A stretch of 64,000 bases of DNA from Chromobacterium phragmitis (GTDB taxonomy: Bacteria; Pseudomonadota; Gammaproteobacteria; Burkholderiales; Chromobacteriaceae). The notes beneath the pieces are model-generated. The model was not told the origin of the DNA. It saw only the letters and a list, made by a program, of their open reading frames with translations, and made no database searches. Position 1 is the stretch's first letter, and every line of letters starts with the position of its first letter. The stretch is taken from assembly GCF_003325475.1 (NCBI RefSeq), contig NZ_CP029495.1, positions 2,604,001 to 2,668,000 of the forward strand, read 5' to 3'. A program made the translations under genes and the position numbers. Below, one piece after another: positions 43,140 to 52,099 of the stretch.

Positions 43140-44306
43140 TTATCGGCTTTCTTCTGGCGCCGAATCTTGCTGACGTTTGCTGTACGGGTCAAGCTCGTCC
43201 GGCACATCCAGTTGGTCCGGGTAGACCGGGGCCACGCCGCCCACCGCCTGGTACTGGCGCAATTGGAACACGTAGGCCAGCACCTGGGCCGCCGCCGCGT
43301 ACAGCTGGGCGGGGATGTCCTGGCCCAGTTCGGCGTGGAAATACAGCGCCCGGGCGAAGCGGGGCGAGCGCATGATGGGCACGTGATTGTCCTTGCCGCT
43401 GTCTATGATTTTTTCCGCCAGGATCAGAGAGCCCTTGGCCACCACCTGCGGCGCGCGCATGGTGTCGTCGTATTTCAGCGCCACCGCGAAGTGCGTCGGG
43501 TTGGTGACGATCACATTGGCCTTGGGCACTTCCTGCATCATCCGCTTGCGCGCCGCCTCGCGCTGCAGCTGGCGGATGCGGCCCTTTACTTCCGGAGAGC
43601 CGTCCATTTCCTTGAACTCCTGCTTGACCTCTTCCTTGGTCATCCGCAATTTTTTGTAGTAACTCCATAGCTGATAGGGAACATCTATCGCCACCAGCAA
43701 AATCATCGCGGCGGTGACGATGAAGAAGGTATGGATGATCAGGTCGGTCATCTTCTGAATGCCAGCCTCCAGCGGCATGGCCAGCAGGCCGATGATTTCG
43801 CCGCGCTCCTTCCAGATGTACCAGGTGGCGATGCCGCCTATCAGCAGGCTCTTCAGTATCGCCTTCACGCCTTCGGTGACGGCGTTCAGCGAGAACAGCC
43901 GCTTGATGCCGGACAGCGGGTTCATCTTGCCGAAATTGGGCTCAAGAGCCTTGAAGGTGAGATTCCAGCCCCCGATTAGGGTGGGGGTGAAAATGGCAAC
44001 CAAGGCCAGGCCGCCAAAAAAAGGGGCCAGTTCCCATAACGCTCCGAACAAGCTTTCCTTGAACCGCACCAGCGCCGGCTCGGCGTTCTGCACCGTGGTC
44101 TGATCGAAGGTGAGCAGGCGGTGCATGGTGTCGCCAAGGAAGCGTCCGAGCTTGCCGCCCATCACCATCAGCAACGCGACCCCGGTCATGGTGACGGCGA
44201 AGGTGGACAGTTCCCGGGAGCGGGGGATGTTGCCATCTTCCCTGGCAGTCGACAGCCGTTTGGCTGACGCGGGTTCTGTTCGTTCGAGGTCGGAGTCTTC
44301 AGCCAT
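43140..44306 (-). CDS. flhB: flagellar export switch protein FlhB
   Basis: A 388-residue export-apparatus protein controlling the change from hook to filament substrates. Four membrane helices (about 35-55, 90-115, 145-165, 190-210) precede a cytoplasmic domain with the self-cleavage site NPTH at 269-272 (VIVTNPTHFAVALKYD), exactly at the Salmonella position. The N-terminus TEPASAKRLSTAREDGNIPRS is typical. First gene of the flhB-flhA-flhF-flhG-fliA-motC operon, diverging from thyA. Confidence 0.96.
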   Translation of the reverse strand: MAEDSDLERTEPASAKRLSTAREDGNIPRSRELSTFAVTMTGVALLMVMGGKLGRFLGDTMHRLLTFDQTTVQNAEPALVRFKESLFGALWELAPFFGGLALVAIFTPTLIGGWNLTFKALEPNFGKMNPLSGIKRLFSLNAVTEGVKAILKSLLIGGIATWYIWKERGEIIGLLAMPLEAGIQKMTDLIIHTFFIVTAAMILLVAIDVPYQLWSYYKKLRMTKEEVKQEFKEMDGSPEVKGRIRQLQREAARKRMMQEVPKANVIVTNPTHFAVALKYDDTMRAPQVVAKGSLILAEKIIDSGKDNHVPIMRSPRFARALYFHAELGQDIPAQLYAAAAQVLAYVFQLRQYQAVGGVAPVYPDQLDVPDELDPYSKRQQDSAPEESR

Positions 44307-44414
44307 GGGCTCTCTTCAGATAAATGCTTTTGTCTTGATTTTAAACTGAATGGTAGCTTACGCAGACGGGTTTCGGCCAGCCTTCCGCCTCGCGCCGACG
44401 GGCCGCTAGCGGTA

Positions 44415-44431
44415 CAATAATCTGATTATTG
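44415..44431. promoter_or_regulatory. 17-bp perfect palindrome before thyA
   Basis: CAATAATC, T, GATTATTG is a perfect dyad ending 14 bases before the thyA ATG in the gap shared with flhB. It overlaps a possible -10 (TACAAT) and could be an operator or part of a hairpin covering the start. No regulator can be named. Confidence 0.4.
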
Positions 44432-44445
44432 ACGGAATCGACCAC

Positions 44446-45240
44446 ATGCAACAGTACCTCGATCTGATGCGCCATGTGCTGGAACATGGACACGACAAGG
44501 CCGACCGCACCGGCACCGGCACCCGCTCGGTGTTCGGCTACCAGATGCGCTTCAACCTGGCCGACGGTTTCCCGCTGGTCACCACCAAGAAATGCCATCT
44601 GCGCTCCATCATCCATGAATTGCTGTGGTTCCTGTCCGGCGACACCAATATCCGCTACCTGAAGGAAAACGGCGTGTCGATCTGGGACGAATGGGCCGAC
44701 GAAAACGGCGACCTCGGCCCGGTTTACGGCTATCAGTGGCGCAGCTGGCCTGCGCCGGACGGCCGCCACATCGACCAGATCAGCCAACTGCTGGACATGA
44801 TCCAGAAGACTCCGGATTCGCGCCGGCTGATCGTGTCGGCTTGGAATCCGGCGCTGGTGGACCAGATGGCGCTGCCGCCCTGCCATAGCCTGTTCCAGTT
44901 CTACGTCGCCGACGGCAAGCTGTCCTGCCAGTTGTACCAGCGCTCGGCGGATATCTTCCTCGGCGTCCCGTTCAACATCGCCAGCTACGCGTTGTTGACG
45001 ATGATGGTGGCGCAGGTGTGCGGCCTTGAGCCCGGCGATTTCGTCCACACGCTGGGCGACGCCCACCTGTACAGCAATCATCTGGAGCAGGCCGAGCTGC
45101 AATTGTCGCGCGAGCCGCGGACCTTGCCGACGATGAGGTTGAATCCGGAGGTGAAGGACCTGTTCGCGTTCCAGTTCGAGGATTTCGCGCTGGAAGGCTA
45201 CGACCCGCATCCGCACATCAAGGCGCAGGTGGCGGTATGA
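44446..45240 (+). CDS. thyA: thymidylate synthase
   Basis: A 264-residue enzyme making dTMP from dUMP with methylene-tetrahydrofolate. It contains RTGTGTRSVFGYQMRF, the catalytic Cys segment LPPCHSLFQFYV, YQRSADIFLGVPFNIASYALL and the C-terminal folate-contacting Val. Length equals the E. coli enzyme. Its stop overlaps the folA start (ATGA), so the two are coupled: ThyA produces dihydrofolate that FolA recycles. Confidence 0.97.
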   Translation: MQQYLDLMRHVLEHGHDKADRTGTGTRSVFGYQMRFNLADGFPLVTTKKCHLRSIIHELLWFLSGDTNIRYLKENGVSIWDEWADENGDLGPVYGYQWRSWPAPDGRHIDQISQLLDMIQKTPDSRRLIVSAWNPALVDQMALPPCHSLFQFYVADGKLSCQLYQRSADIFLGVPFNIASYALLTMMVAQVCGLEPGDFVHTLGDAHLYSNHLEQAELQLSREPRTLPTMRLNPEVKDLFAFQFEDFALEGYDPHPHIKAQVAV

Positions 45241-45728
45241 GCCAGAAGCCCATCCTGACTCTGGTGGCCGCGATGGCGGCCAACCGCACCATAGGCGTGG
45301 ACAATAAGCTGCCCTGGCATTTGCCTGAGGATCTGAAGCATTTCAAGGCGGCCACGCTGGGAAAACCGGTGATCATGGGCCGCAAGACCTGGGACTCGAT
45401 CGGCAGGCCGCTGCCGGGCCGCCGCAACATCGTGGTGACCCGTCAGGCGGACTGGGCTGCGGATGGCGCCGAGGCCGCGCATTCGTTGGAGGAGGCGCTG
45501 ACGCTGGCTGGCGGGGTGGAGGAGGCGTGCCTGATCGGCGGCGCCGACCTGTACCGCCAGGCGCTGGCGATGGCCGATCGGCTGTGCCTGACGGAAATCG
45601 GCCGCGATTACGACGGCGACGCCCACTTCCCGGTCTTTTCGCCCGAGGAATGGCGCGAGGCTTCGCGAGAGGAGGCGCTCAGCGCCGCCGGCCTGCCTTA
45701 TGCCTTCGTCGAATACCGCCGCCGCTGA
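45237..45728 (+). CDS. folA: dihydrofolate reductase
   Basis: A 163-residue NADPH-dependent reductase regenerating tetrahydrofolate. N-terminal AAMAANRTIGVDNKLPWHLPEDLKHFK in two parts, the cofactor block VIMGRKTWDSIGRPLPGRRN and CLIGGADLYRQAL are standard for chromosomal trimethoprim-sensitive DHFR. Directly coupled to thyA. A terminator follows. Confidence 0.97.
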   Translation: MSQKPILTLVAAMAANRTIGVDNKLPWHLPEDLKHFKAATLGKPVIMGRKTWDSIGRPLPGRRNIVVTRQADWAADGAEAAHSLEEALTLAGGVEEACLIGGADLYRQALAMADRLCLTEIGRDYDGDAHFPVFSPEEWREASREEALSAAGLPYAFVEYRRR

Positions 45729-45742
45729 GCGCCGCCGGCGCG

Positions 45743-45778
45743 AAAATCAAAAAGCTGCCCAGGCAGCCTTTTGATTGG
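45743..45778. terminator. bidirectional terminator between folA and the GntR gene
   Basis: AGCTGCC and GGCAGCC flank a three-base loop, with A-rich and T-rich sides extending the stem (one mismatch), so it can stop both convergent genes. Confidence 0.85.
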
Positions 45779-45794
45779 CTTCGGAGACAAGCGC

Positions 45795-46463
45795 TCAGAG
45801 ACCGCCTTCCAGTGCCTCGGCCGCGCTTTGCGCAAGCAGGCTGTAATCCTGGCCGAACTCGGCGATCATCTGCTTCAGGCGGCTGGTGTCGCGCGCGATC
45901 AGCGTTTTCAGCAGGCTCTCCAGAAATTCGTGGGTTCGCTCCATCTGGCTCTTGCCGGCGCGCAGGATCGCGTACAGGCAGCGCTGGGTCAGCGGCAGCA
46001 TGTCGTTCAGCGTGTCGGTCAGGTAGCGGTTGTCGGCATGGCGGTACAGCGCCGACAGGAATTCGATGCCGTGCTCGTAGAAAGCCTGCAGGTCGTCGCG
46101 TCGATTGTCTTCCTCCAGCAGTGCCATCAACTCGATGAAGCGGGCCAGGTCGTCGTTTTGCCAGCTGGCGGCCAGGTTCTGTGCTACGCGGTCAAGCAAC
46201 AGGAACCACAGTTCGAAGAAGTCGCGCACGTCGCGCGCGCCGATGCTGGACACCACGGCGCCGCGGCGGGGAAAAATGTCCACCAGATGGCGGCGCTGCA
46301 AAATCAGCAAGGCCTCGCGCACCGAGCCCCGGCTCACCTCCAGCTCGGCTGCGATGCGCAGCTCCTGAATCCGCTCGCCCGGCTTCATTTCGCCCTGGAT
46401 GATCTGTCTGCCTAAATATTGGGCGATCTGCTCGGTCAAGAGGTCATTGGCCTTGAATGTCAT
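45795..46463 (-). CDS. GntR-family transcriptional regulator (FCD domain)
   Basis: A 222-residue regulator. The N-terminal winged helix-turn-helix (IQELRIAAELEVSRGSVREALLILQRRHLVDI) is followed by an all-helical FCD ligand-binding domain (RDVRDFFELWFLLLDRVAQN, HEFLESLLKTLIARDTSRL). FCD members sense carboxylates or fatty acyl compounds and mostly act as repressors of catabolic genes. No catabolic gene is adjacent, so the target and ligand are unknown. A palindrome lies 45 bases upstream of its start. Confidence 0.88.
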   Translation of the reverse strand: MTFKANDLLTEQIAQYLGRQIIQGEMKPGERIQELRIAAELEVSRGSVREALLILQRRHLVDIFPRRGAVVSSIGARDVRDFFELWFLLLDRVAQNLAASWQNDDLARFIELMALLEEDNRRDDLQAFYEHGIEFLSALYRHADNRYLTDTLNDMLPLTQRCLYAILRAGKSQMERTHEFLESLLKTLIARDTSRLKQMIAEFGQDYSLLAQSAAEALEGGL

Positions 46464-46507
46464 GAATCATCTCCGGAAATTGATTTTCTCGTTCTCTTGA
46501 TATTGTA

Positions 46508-46523
46508 CGGCATAGTTATGCCG
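46508..46523. promoter_or_regulatory. 16-bp palindrome upstream of the GntR gene, possible operator
   Basis: CGGCATA, GT, TATGCCG is a perfect dyad 45-60 bases before the regulator's ATG, placed where autoregulation would occur. The rest of the 390-base gap up to ubiG holds only the ubiG terminator and no other recognisable feature. Confidence 0.45.
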
Positions 46524-46814
46524 GATTGTCCGGCAGTATCCTGTCGGTCTGCCCGTTTGTATCCAGCTAGCATGCGCGAGGCGCGGCACTGCCATGCCGG
46601 CTGCGCGCACCATGCGCGTCGGCGTTGAGGGCGGCTATGATATCAATCAGATGATTAAAACGCATGTTTTCGTGTTGTGTTGACTTGTCTGGCAGGCGTT
46701 TTCTGCCATTTTTCACATTTAATCGAGCGCAAGCAGGCGGGGAGGGGGGCGTCAGGGAGAAAACCGGGCGGTGTCGGCGTTGGCGCGCGCCGCCATGCCG
46801 GTGGCAATGCAGAA

Positions 46815-46842
46815 CGAAAAAAGCCCGGCCAGGCCGGGCTTG
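46815..46842 (-). terminator. terminator of ubiG
   Basis: AAGCCCGGCC and GGCCGGGCTT form a strong stem with a one- or two-base loop; in the minus direction it ends in six Ts. It is 14 bases after the ubiG stop. Confidence 0.92.
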
Positions 46843-46855
46843 GCCCTGAGCCGGC

Positions 46856-47554
46856 TCAGACGGCGCGGCGGGTCGCCATCAGGTAGTTGACGTCGGTATC
46901 GTCGTTCAGCGAGTAGATGCGGGTGATCGGGTTGTAGCCCATGCCGCGCAGCGTCTGCAGGCCGAGGCCGGCGTGGCGAGCCATGCGGCTCAGCTCGGAC
47001 GGCTTGAGGAAGCGCGCGTACTCGTGGGTGCCGCGCGGCAGCATGTTGAGCACGTACTCGGCGCCCACCACAGCCAAGAGATAAGCCTTGGCGTTGCGGT
47101 TCAGCGTGGAGAAGAATACCCAGCCGCCGGGTTTCACCAGCGTGGCGCAGGCGCGCACCACGCTTTCCGGATCCGGCACGTGCTCCAGCATTTCCATGCA
47201 GGTGACCACGTCAAAGCTGGCCGGCATTTCGGCAGCCAGCTCTTCCACCGGTACGCAGCGGTAGTCGATGGGGACGCCGGATTCCAGGCTGTGGAGTTGC
47301 GCCACCTTCAGCGACTTTTTCGCCAGATCGATGCCGGTCACCTGGGCGCCTTTCAGCGCCATGCTTTCCGCCAGGATGCCGCCACCGCAGCCCACGTCCA
47401 GCACTTTTTTGCCGGCGATGGCCGCGTGGCGGTCGATGAAGTCAAGACGCAAGGGGTTGATTTCATGCAGCGGTTTGAATTCGCTGTCCTTGTCCCACCA
47501 CTTGTGCGCCAGTTGGCTGAATTTGTCGATTTCGAGTTCGTCTACGTTGCTCAT
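46856..47554 (-). CDS. ubiG: ubiquinone biosynthesis O-methyltransferase UbiG
   Basis: A 232-residue SAM-dependent methyltransferase carrying out both O-methylations of ubiquinone synthesis. It has the UbiG opening KFSQLAHKWWDKDSEFKPLH and NPLRLDFI, the SAM motif KVLDVGCGGGILAESMA, and RGTHEYARFLKPSEL and YNPITRIYSLNDDTDVNYL at the end. It lies five bases downstream of the deaminase gene and shares its terminator, suggesting one operon. Confidence 0.96.
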   Translation of the reverse strand: MSNVDELEIDKFSQLAHKWWDKDSEFKPLHEINPLRLDFIDRHAAIAGKKVLDVGCGGGILAESMALKGAQVTGIDLAKKSLKVAQLHSLESGVPIDYRCVPVEELAAEMPASFDVVTCMEMLEHVPDPESVVRACATLVKPGGWVFFSTLNRNAKAYLLAVVGAEYVLNMLPRGTHEYARFLKPSELSRMARHAGLGLQTLRGMGYNPITRIYSLNDDTDVNYLMATRRAV

Positions 47555-47558
47555 GCTG

Positions 47559-48878
47559 TCACTTTGCCAGGATGCGGTTGCGCCAGTCGTCGGCGCGGGC
47601 CTTCAGGTTGCTTTCGTCCAGCGTGGCCAGCTTGCGGTCGCGCATCAGCGCGCGGCCCTTGACCCAAACGTGGCTGACCTGCTCGCGACCGGCAGCGTAC
47701 ACCACATGCGAGATCGGGTCGAATGCCGGCGCGGTTTCCAGAGCGGCCAGATCGATGGCGATCAGGTCGGCGTCCTTGCCTTCCTTCACCGAGCCGACCT
47801 TGTCGGCGATGCCCAGCGCGCGGGCGCCGTTCAGCGTGGCCATGCGGATGGCCGCGGCCGCCGGCACCGAAGTCGGGTCCAAGGTGCCCACCTTGGCCAG
47901 CAGAGCGGCCAGGCGGGTTTCGGCAAGCATGTCCAGCTTGTTGTTGGAGGCGGCGCCGTCGGTGCCGATGCCCACGGCCACGCCGGCGTCCAGCAGCTTG
48001 CTGACCGGCGCGATGCCGGAGGCCAGCTTCATGTTGGAGGCCGGATTGTGGGCGGTGGACAGGCCATGCTTGGCCACCAGCTCGATTTCGGCGTCGTTCA
48101 GATGCACCATGTGCGCGGCCACCAGGCGCGGCGACAGCAGGCCCAGCTGCTGCAGGCGGGCCAGCGGGCGCATGCCGCGCTCCTTGACGCTGTTGTTCAC
48201 TTCCTCGGCGGTTTCGTGGATGTGGCAGTGGATCAGCATGTCCTCCTGCTCGGCCAGCGTCACAACCTTGCGGAAGGTGTCGTCCGACACGGTGTAGGGC
48301 GCGTGCGGCGCCAAGGTGAAGGTGATCAGCTCTTCGCCCAGGAACTGGCTGCGTTCGGCCATGCCCTTGGCGATATAGTCGTCGGCGGTGGACGCGTAAT
48401 TGGTCGGGAATTCCAGGATGGAGCAGCCGACGAAGGTGCGCATGCCGGAAGCGAGGCCGGCGCGCGCCATCGCGGCATTGTAGAAATACATGTCGTTGAT
48501 GGTGGTGGTGCCGCCGCGGATCATCTCGCCCATCGCCAGCAGCGAACCGTCGAACACGAAATCGTCGCGCACGTGCTTGCCTTCGGTGGGCCAGATGTAA
48601 TTGGTCAGCCAGTCCATCAGCACCTTGTCGTCGGCCAGGCCGCGCAGCAGCGACATCGCAGAATGGCCATGCAGGTTGATCAGACCCGGCATCAGCACGT
48701 GGTCGGGCAGCTCCAGCCTTTCGTCGGCTTCCAGCGCGGCCGCGTCCGCGGCGGGGAGAATGGCGGCGATCTTGCCGCCGCGGATGGCGACGGCGTGGTT
48801 TTCCAGGACTTCGCCGTCCGTTTCCACGGTAATGATCCAGCGGGCTGAGATAATCTTTTCATAACGGGACTGCGGCAT
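47559..48878 (-). CDS. mtaD: 5-methylthioadenosine/S-adenosylhomocysteine deaminase (TRZ/ATZ amidohydrolase)
   Basis: A 439-residue metal-dependent amidohydrolase. The metal ligands are visible: HGH in PGLINLHGHSAM, a His in LIHCHIHETAEE and the Asp in IGTDGAASNNKLDML; TAHNPASNMKLASG is the substrate-loop block typical of MTA/SAH deaminases. The likely role is removal of SAH, the inhibitory by-product of methyltransferases, which fits its cotranscription with the SAM-dependent ubiG. Substrate identity is inference from family; other TRZ/ATZ deaminases look similar. Confidence 0.85.
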   Translation of the reverse strand: MPQSRYEKIISARWIITVETDGEVLENHAVAIRGGKIAAILPAADAAALEADERLELPDHVLMPGLINLHGHSAMSLLRGLADDKVLMDWLTNYIWPTEGKHVRDDFVFDGSLLAMGEMIRGGTTTINDMYFYNAAMARAGLASGMRTFVGCSILEFPTNYASTADDYIAKGMAERSQFLGEELITFTLAPHAPYTVSDDTFRKVVTLAEQEDMLIHCHIHETAEEVNNSVKERGMRPLARLQQLGLLSPRLVAAHMVHLNDAEIELVAKHGLSTAHNPASNMKLASGIAPVSKLLDAGVAVGIGTDGAASNNKLDMLAETRLAALLAKVGTLDPTSVPAAAAIRMATLNGARALGIADKVGSVKEGKDADLIAIDLAALETAPAFDPISHVVYAAGREQVSHVWVKGRALMRDRKLATLDESNLKARADDWRNRILAK

Positions 48879-49139
48879 GGCTGATATCCTGATGATCCGT
48901 TGTCGAAGTGTCGTGGATTTTAGGCCCTGCTATTGCGACAAGGCAATGAGCTGCTGAAAGCTCTTTATATTCATCTGATTTGTGCTGTGGATATGCTTGA
49001 AAATGATATGGATGGATGACTGGTGAATATTCCGGCGAAAAGCCGCGACCGACCAGTGTATACTGCTGATTGCACACGTTAATTGAACTCAGGGCCTTCG
49101 ATCTTACGGAACCTGCGGCGAACCAAAGACTAGCGCGAC

Positions 49140-51950
49140 ATGGCTCAACAAGCAGACGATAAATCCACTGCCAGCTCTGGCCTGAATCTGAGGGATGTGT
49201 TTCTCATTGCCGTGATACTCGGCTTGTTGATTCCCGCCTCCATCATCAGCTATCTCAGCTTCAATATTCAGAAGGACAACCTCACCACCCAGCTGGAGAC
49301 GGATCAGCGCCGGCTGCTCGACATCGTCGCGCTGGGCATGCAGGAGCCGTTGTGGAACCTTAGCCGCCAGGCAGGCAACCCGTTGATCGCCTCGGTGATG
49401 GAAGATCCGCGCGTGATATCCATCCGCGTCACCGATACCCAGTCTAATCAGGTCTTCCTGTCCGCGGTGCGCAGCGAGCGCCGCATCGGCAGCGTGTCTT
49501 ATGTGGAAAAGCCGGTGATCTACCGCGGCGAGGCCATCGGCCAGGTGACGATGGAGTTCGACAACGAGAACCTCGCCATCGCGCTCAGCAATCAGGTGAA
49601 GAACATCCTGATGATACTGGCGGCGCAACTGGTGTTGTCCATCATGCTGATCATGAGCATCCTGCACTCGCGCTTTCTCAGTCCGATGAAGCTGCTGACC
49701 GAACAGGCGCGGCTATTGGCCGAACTGAAGCTGGATTCGCCGTTCGAGTGGTCGCGCCGCGACGAGCTGGGCCGTCTCGGCACTCACCTGGAGTGGACCC
49801 GCTCCGAGCTGAAGCGCCTGGTGGACGAGCTCAGGGCCAAGACGCTGGCGCTGGAGGCTGACATCGCCCGCCGCCGCGAGGTGGAAGACGCGCTGCGCCG
49901 TTCGGAGAACAAATACCGGGAGTTGTTCTGGTCCAATCTGGACGGCATCGTCATCAGCTCGCTGGACGGCCAGGTGATAGATGCCAACCCGGCCTTCCTC
50001 AATCTGATGTGCTACAGCCTGGACCAGCTCAAGCAGCAGAATTTCTGGAGCCTGGTGGCGGAGGAGAGCGAGGGGCTGGAGCGCTTCAATCTGGACAACA
50101 AGGTGCTGCGCTTCGGCTATTGCGACGAGTTCGAGGCCACCTATCTCAACCGTTTCGACAATCAGGTGCCGGTCAGCGTCAAGACCGTGGCCATGCGCGA
50201 CGCCTTCGGCCGCATCAACGCGGTGTGGCGCATGGTGCGCGACATCTCGGAAAAGCGCGCGGCCGAGGAGCGGGTGCAACTGGCGGCCAAGGTGTTCGAG
50301 AACACCGTGGAAGGCATCATGATCACCGACGCCGACCGCCGCATCCGCAGCGTCAACCGCGCCTTCACCGAGATCACCGGCTACAGCCAGCACGAGGTGT
50401 TGGGACAGAAGACCAGCATCCTCTCGTCCGGCCGCCATGAGCAGCCGTTCTACGACCAGATGTGGCAGGCCATCGCCGAGCACGGCTCCTGGCAGGGCGA
50501 GCTGTGGAACCGCCGCAAGAACGGCGAGGTGTATCCGGAATGGCTGGCGATCAACGCGGTGCGCAACAGCCTGGGCGAGATCACCCATTACGTGGCTATT
50601 TTCAGCGACCTGACCGAGCGCAAGGCCGCCGACGAGCGCATCCAGTTCCTGGCCCATTTCGATGTGCTCACCAGCCTGCCCAACCGCATCCACATGCAGG
50701 ACAGGGTGGAGCTGGCCATCCACAACGTGGTGCGCGACAACCAGCGGCTGGCGCTGCTGCTGTTGGACCTGGACCGCTTCAAGACCGTCAACGAATCGCT
50801 GGGCCATTCCGCCGGCGACACGCTGCTGCAGGTGGCCGCCGACCGCATCAAGTCGGCGCTGGCGCCGGGCGAGATGCTGGCGCGCCAGGGCGGCGACGAG
50901 TTCATCATCCTGTTGCCGGTGATTTCCGACCCAGGCGAGGCGGCGCTGGCGGCCGAGCGCGTGCGCGACGTGTTCGCTAACCCGATCGAACTGCACAACC
51001 ACGTGCTGACCATCACGCCGTCCATCGGCATCAGCGTCTACCCGGACGACGGCCGCGATTATGAAACCCTGGTGCGCAACGCCGACGCGGCGATGTACCA
51101 CGCCAAATCGTCCGGCCGCAACAGCTACAAGTTTTACACCGCCGACCTCAACGCCCGCGCCCGTGAGATTCTGGCGATCGAGAGCCAGCTGCGTTTCGCG
51201 CTGGAGCGAGACGAGTTCGTGCTGCACTACCAGCCGCAGGTGGAGATGGAGAGCGGCCGCATCATCGGCGCCGAGGCTTTGATCCGCTGGAATCACCCGT
51301 CGTTGGGCCTGCTGGGGCCGGTGCGCTTCATCCAGGTGGCGGAAGAGCGCGGCTTCATCGTGCAGATAGGCAATTGGGTGATCGCCGAGGCCACCCGACA
51401 ACTGGTGGAGTGGCGCCGGGCCGGCCTGCCAGAGCTGACGCTGGCGATCAACCTGTCGGCGCTGCAGTTCCGCCAGCCGGATCTGGCGCTGCAAGTGAAG
51501 CAGGCGCTGGAGTCCAGCGGCCTGCCCGGCCACGCGCTGGACATCGAGGTGACGGAGAGCATCATCATGGAAGACGCCCAGGCTACGATCCAGACCATAG
51601 ACAATATGAAGAACATGGGCCTCAGACTGTCCATCGATGATTTCGGCACCGGTTATTCCAGCCTGTCCTATCTGAAGCGCTTCAAGGCGGACAAGCTGAA
51701 GATCGACCGCTCCTTCGTCCGCGACATCCCACAGGACGCCGACGACAGCGCCATCGCCCGCGCCATCATCAATATGGCCAAGAACCTGAACATGCAGGTG
51801 GTGGCCGAGGGCGTGGAGACGATGGAGCAATGGCAATTCCTGGAGCAGGAGGGCTGCGACTTCGTCCAGGGCTATCTGATCGCCAAGCCATTGCCGGCGG
51901 ACGACTTCGCCGAGCTTCTGCACAAGGATAGCCTGCTGCCGCAAAGCTGA
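49140..51950 (+). CDS. membrane PAS-GGDEF-EAL protein (c-di-GMP turnover)
   Basis: A 936-residue protein: TM1 about 19-42, a periplasmic sensor of about 120 residues, TM2 about 158-178, HAMP-like region with coiled coil, two PAS domains (from about 257 and 382), GGDEF (about 505-665) and EAL (about 680-925). The GGDEF site RQGGDEFIILLP is intact, as are EAL residues (EALIRW, INLSALQF, IEVTESIIM, DDFGTGYSSL, LKIDRSF, VAEGVET, QGYLIAKPL). Both activities are therefore possible; in such dual proteins one usually dominates. ATG 49140 is preceded by a long leader without a strong ribosome-binding site. The 260 bases before it show no clear operator. Confidence 0.93.
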   Translation: MAQQADDKSTASSGLNLRDVFLIAVILGLLIPASIISYLSFNIQKDNLTTQLETDQRRLLDIVALGMQEPLWNLSRQAGNPLIASVMEDPRVISIRVTDTQSNQVFLSAVRSERRIGSVSYVEKPVIYRGEAIGQVTMEFDNENLAIALSNQVKNILMILAAQLVLSIMLIMSILHSRFLSPMKLLTEQARLLAELKLDSPFEWSRRDELGRLGTHLEWTRSELKRLVDELRAKTLALEADIARRREVEDALRRSENKYRELFWSNLDGIVISSLDGQVIDANPAFLNLMCYSLDQLKQQNFWSLVAEESEGLERFNLDNKVLRFGYCDEFEATYLNRFDNQVPVSVKTVAMRDAFGRINAVWRMVRDISEKRAAEERVQLAAKVFENTVEGIMITDADRRIRSVNRAFTEITGYSQHEVLGQKTSILSSGRHEQPFYDQMWQAIAEHGSWQGELWNRRKNGEVYPEWLAINAVRNSLGEITHYVAIFSDLTERKAADERIQFLAHFDVLTSLPNRIHMQDRVELAIHNVVRDNQRLALLLLDLDRFKTVNESLGHSAGDTLLQVAADRIKSALAPGEMLARQGGDEFIILLPVISDPGEAALAAERVRDVFANPIELHNHVLTITPSIGISVYPDDGRDYETLVRNADAAMYHAKSSGRNSYKFYTADLNARAREILAIESQLRFALERDEFVLHYQPQVEMESGRIIGAEALIRWNHPSLGLLGPVRFIQVAEERGFIVQIGNWVIAEATRQLVEWRRAGLPELTLAINLSALQFRQPDLALQVKQALESSGLPGHALDIEVTESIIMEDAQATIQTIDNMKNMGLRLSIDDFGTGYSSLSYLKRFKADKLKIDRSFVRDIPQDADDSAIARAIINMAKNLNMQVVAEGVETMEQWQFLEQEGCDFVQGYLIAKPLPADDFAELLHKDSLLPQS

Positions 51951-51971
51951 TCCTGACTTCTTCTCTTCCGA

Positions 51972-51995
51972 CAACCCGCGCCGCCGCGCGGGTTT
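51972..51995 (+). terminator. possible terminator after the PAS-GGDEF-EAL gene
   Basis: AACCCGCG and CGCGGGTT form an 8-bp stem with a short loop, ending in TTTC. Confidence 0.65.
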
Positions 51996-52099
51996 CTCAT
52001 TGGCGCCGCGGAGTCATTATGGACTCGACTTGCGCCAATCGATGGCCATACTGAATACGTGCCCGCGCCGGATTGGTGCGGCGGCTTGCGGGAGGGGGA

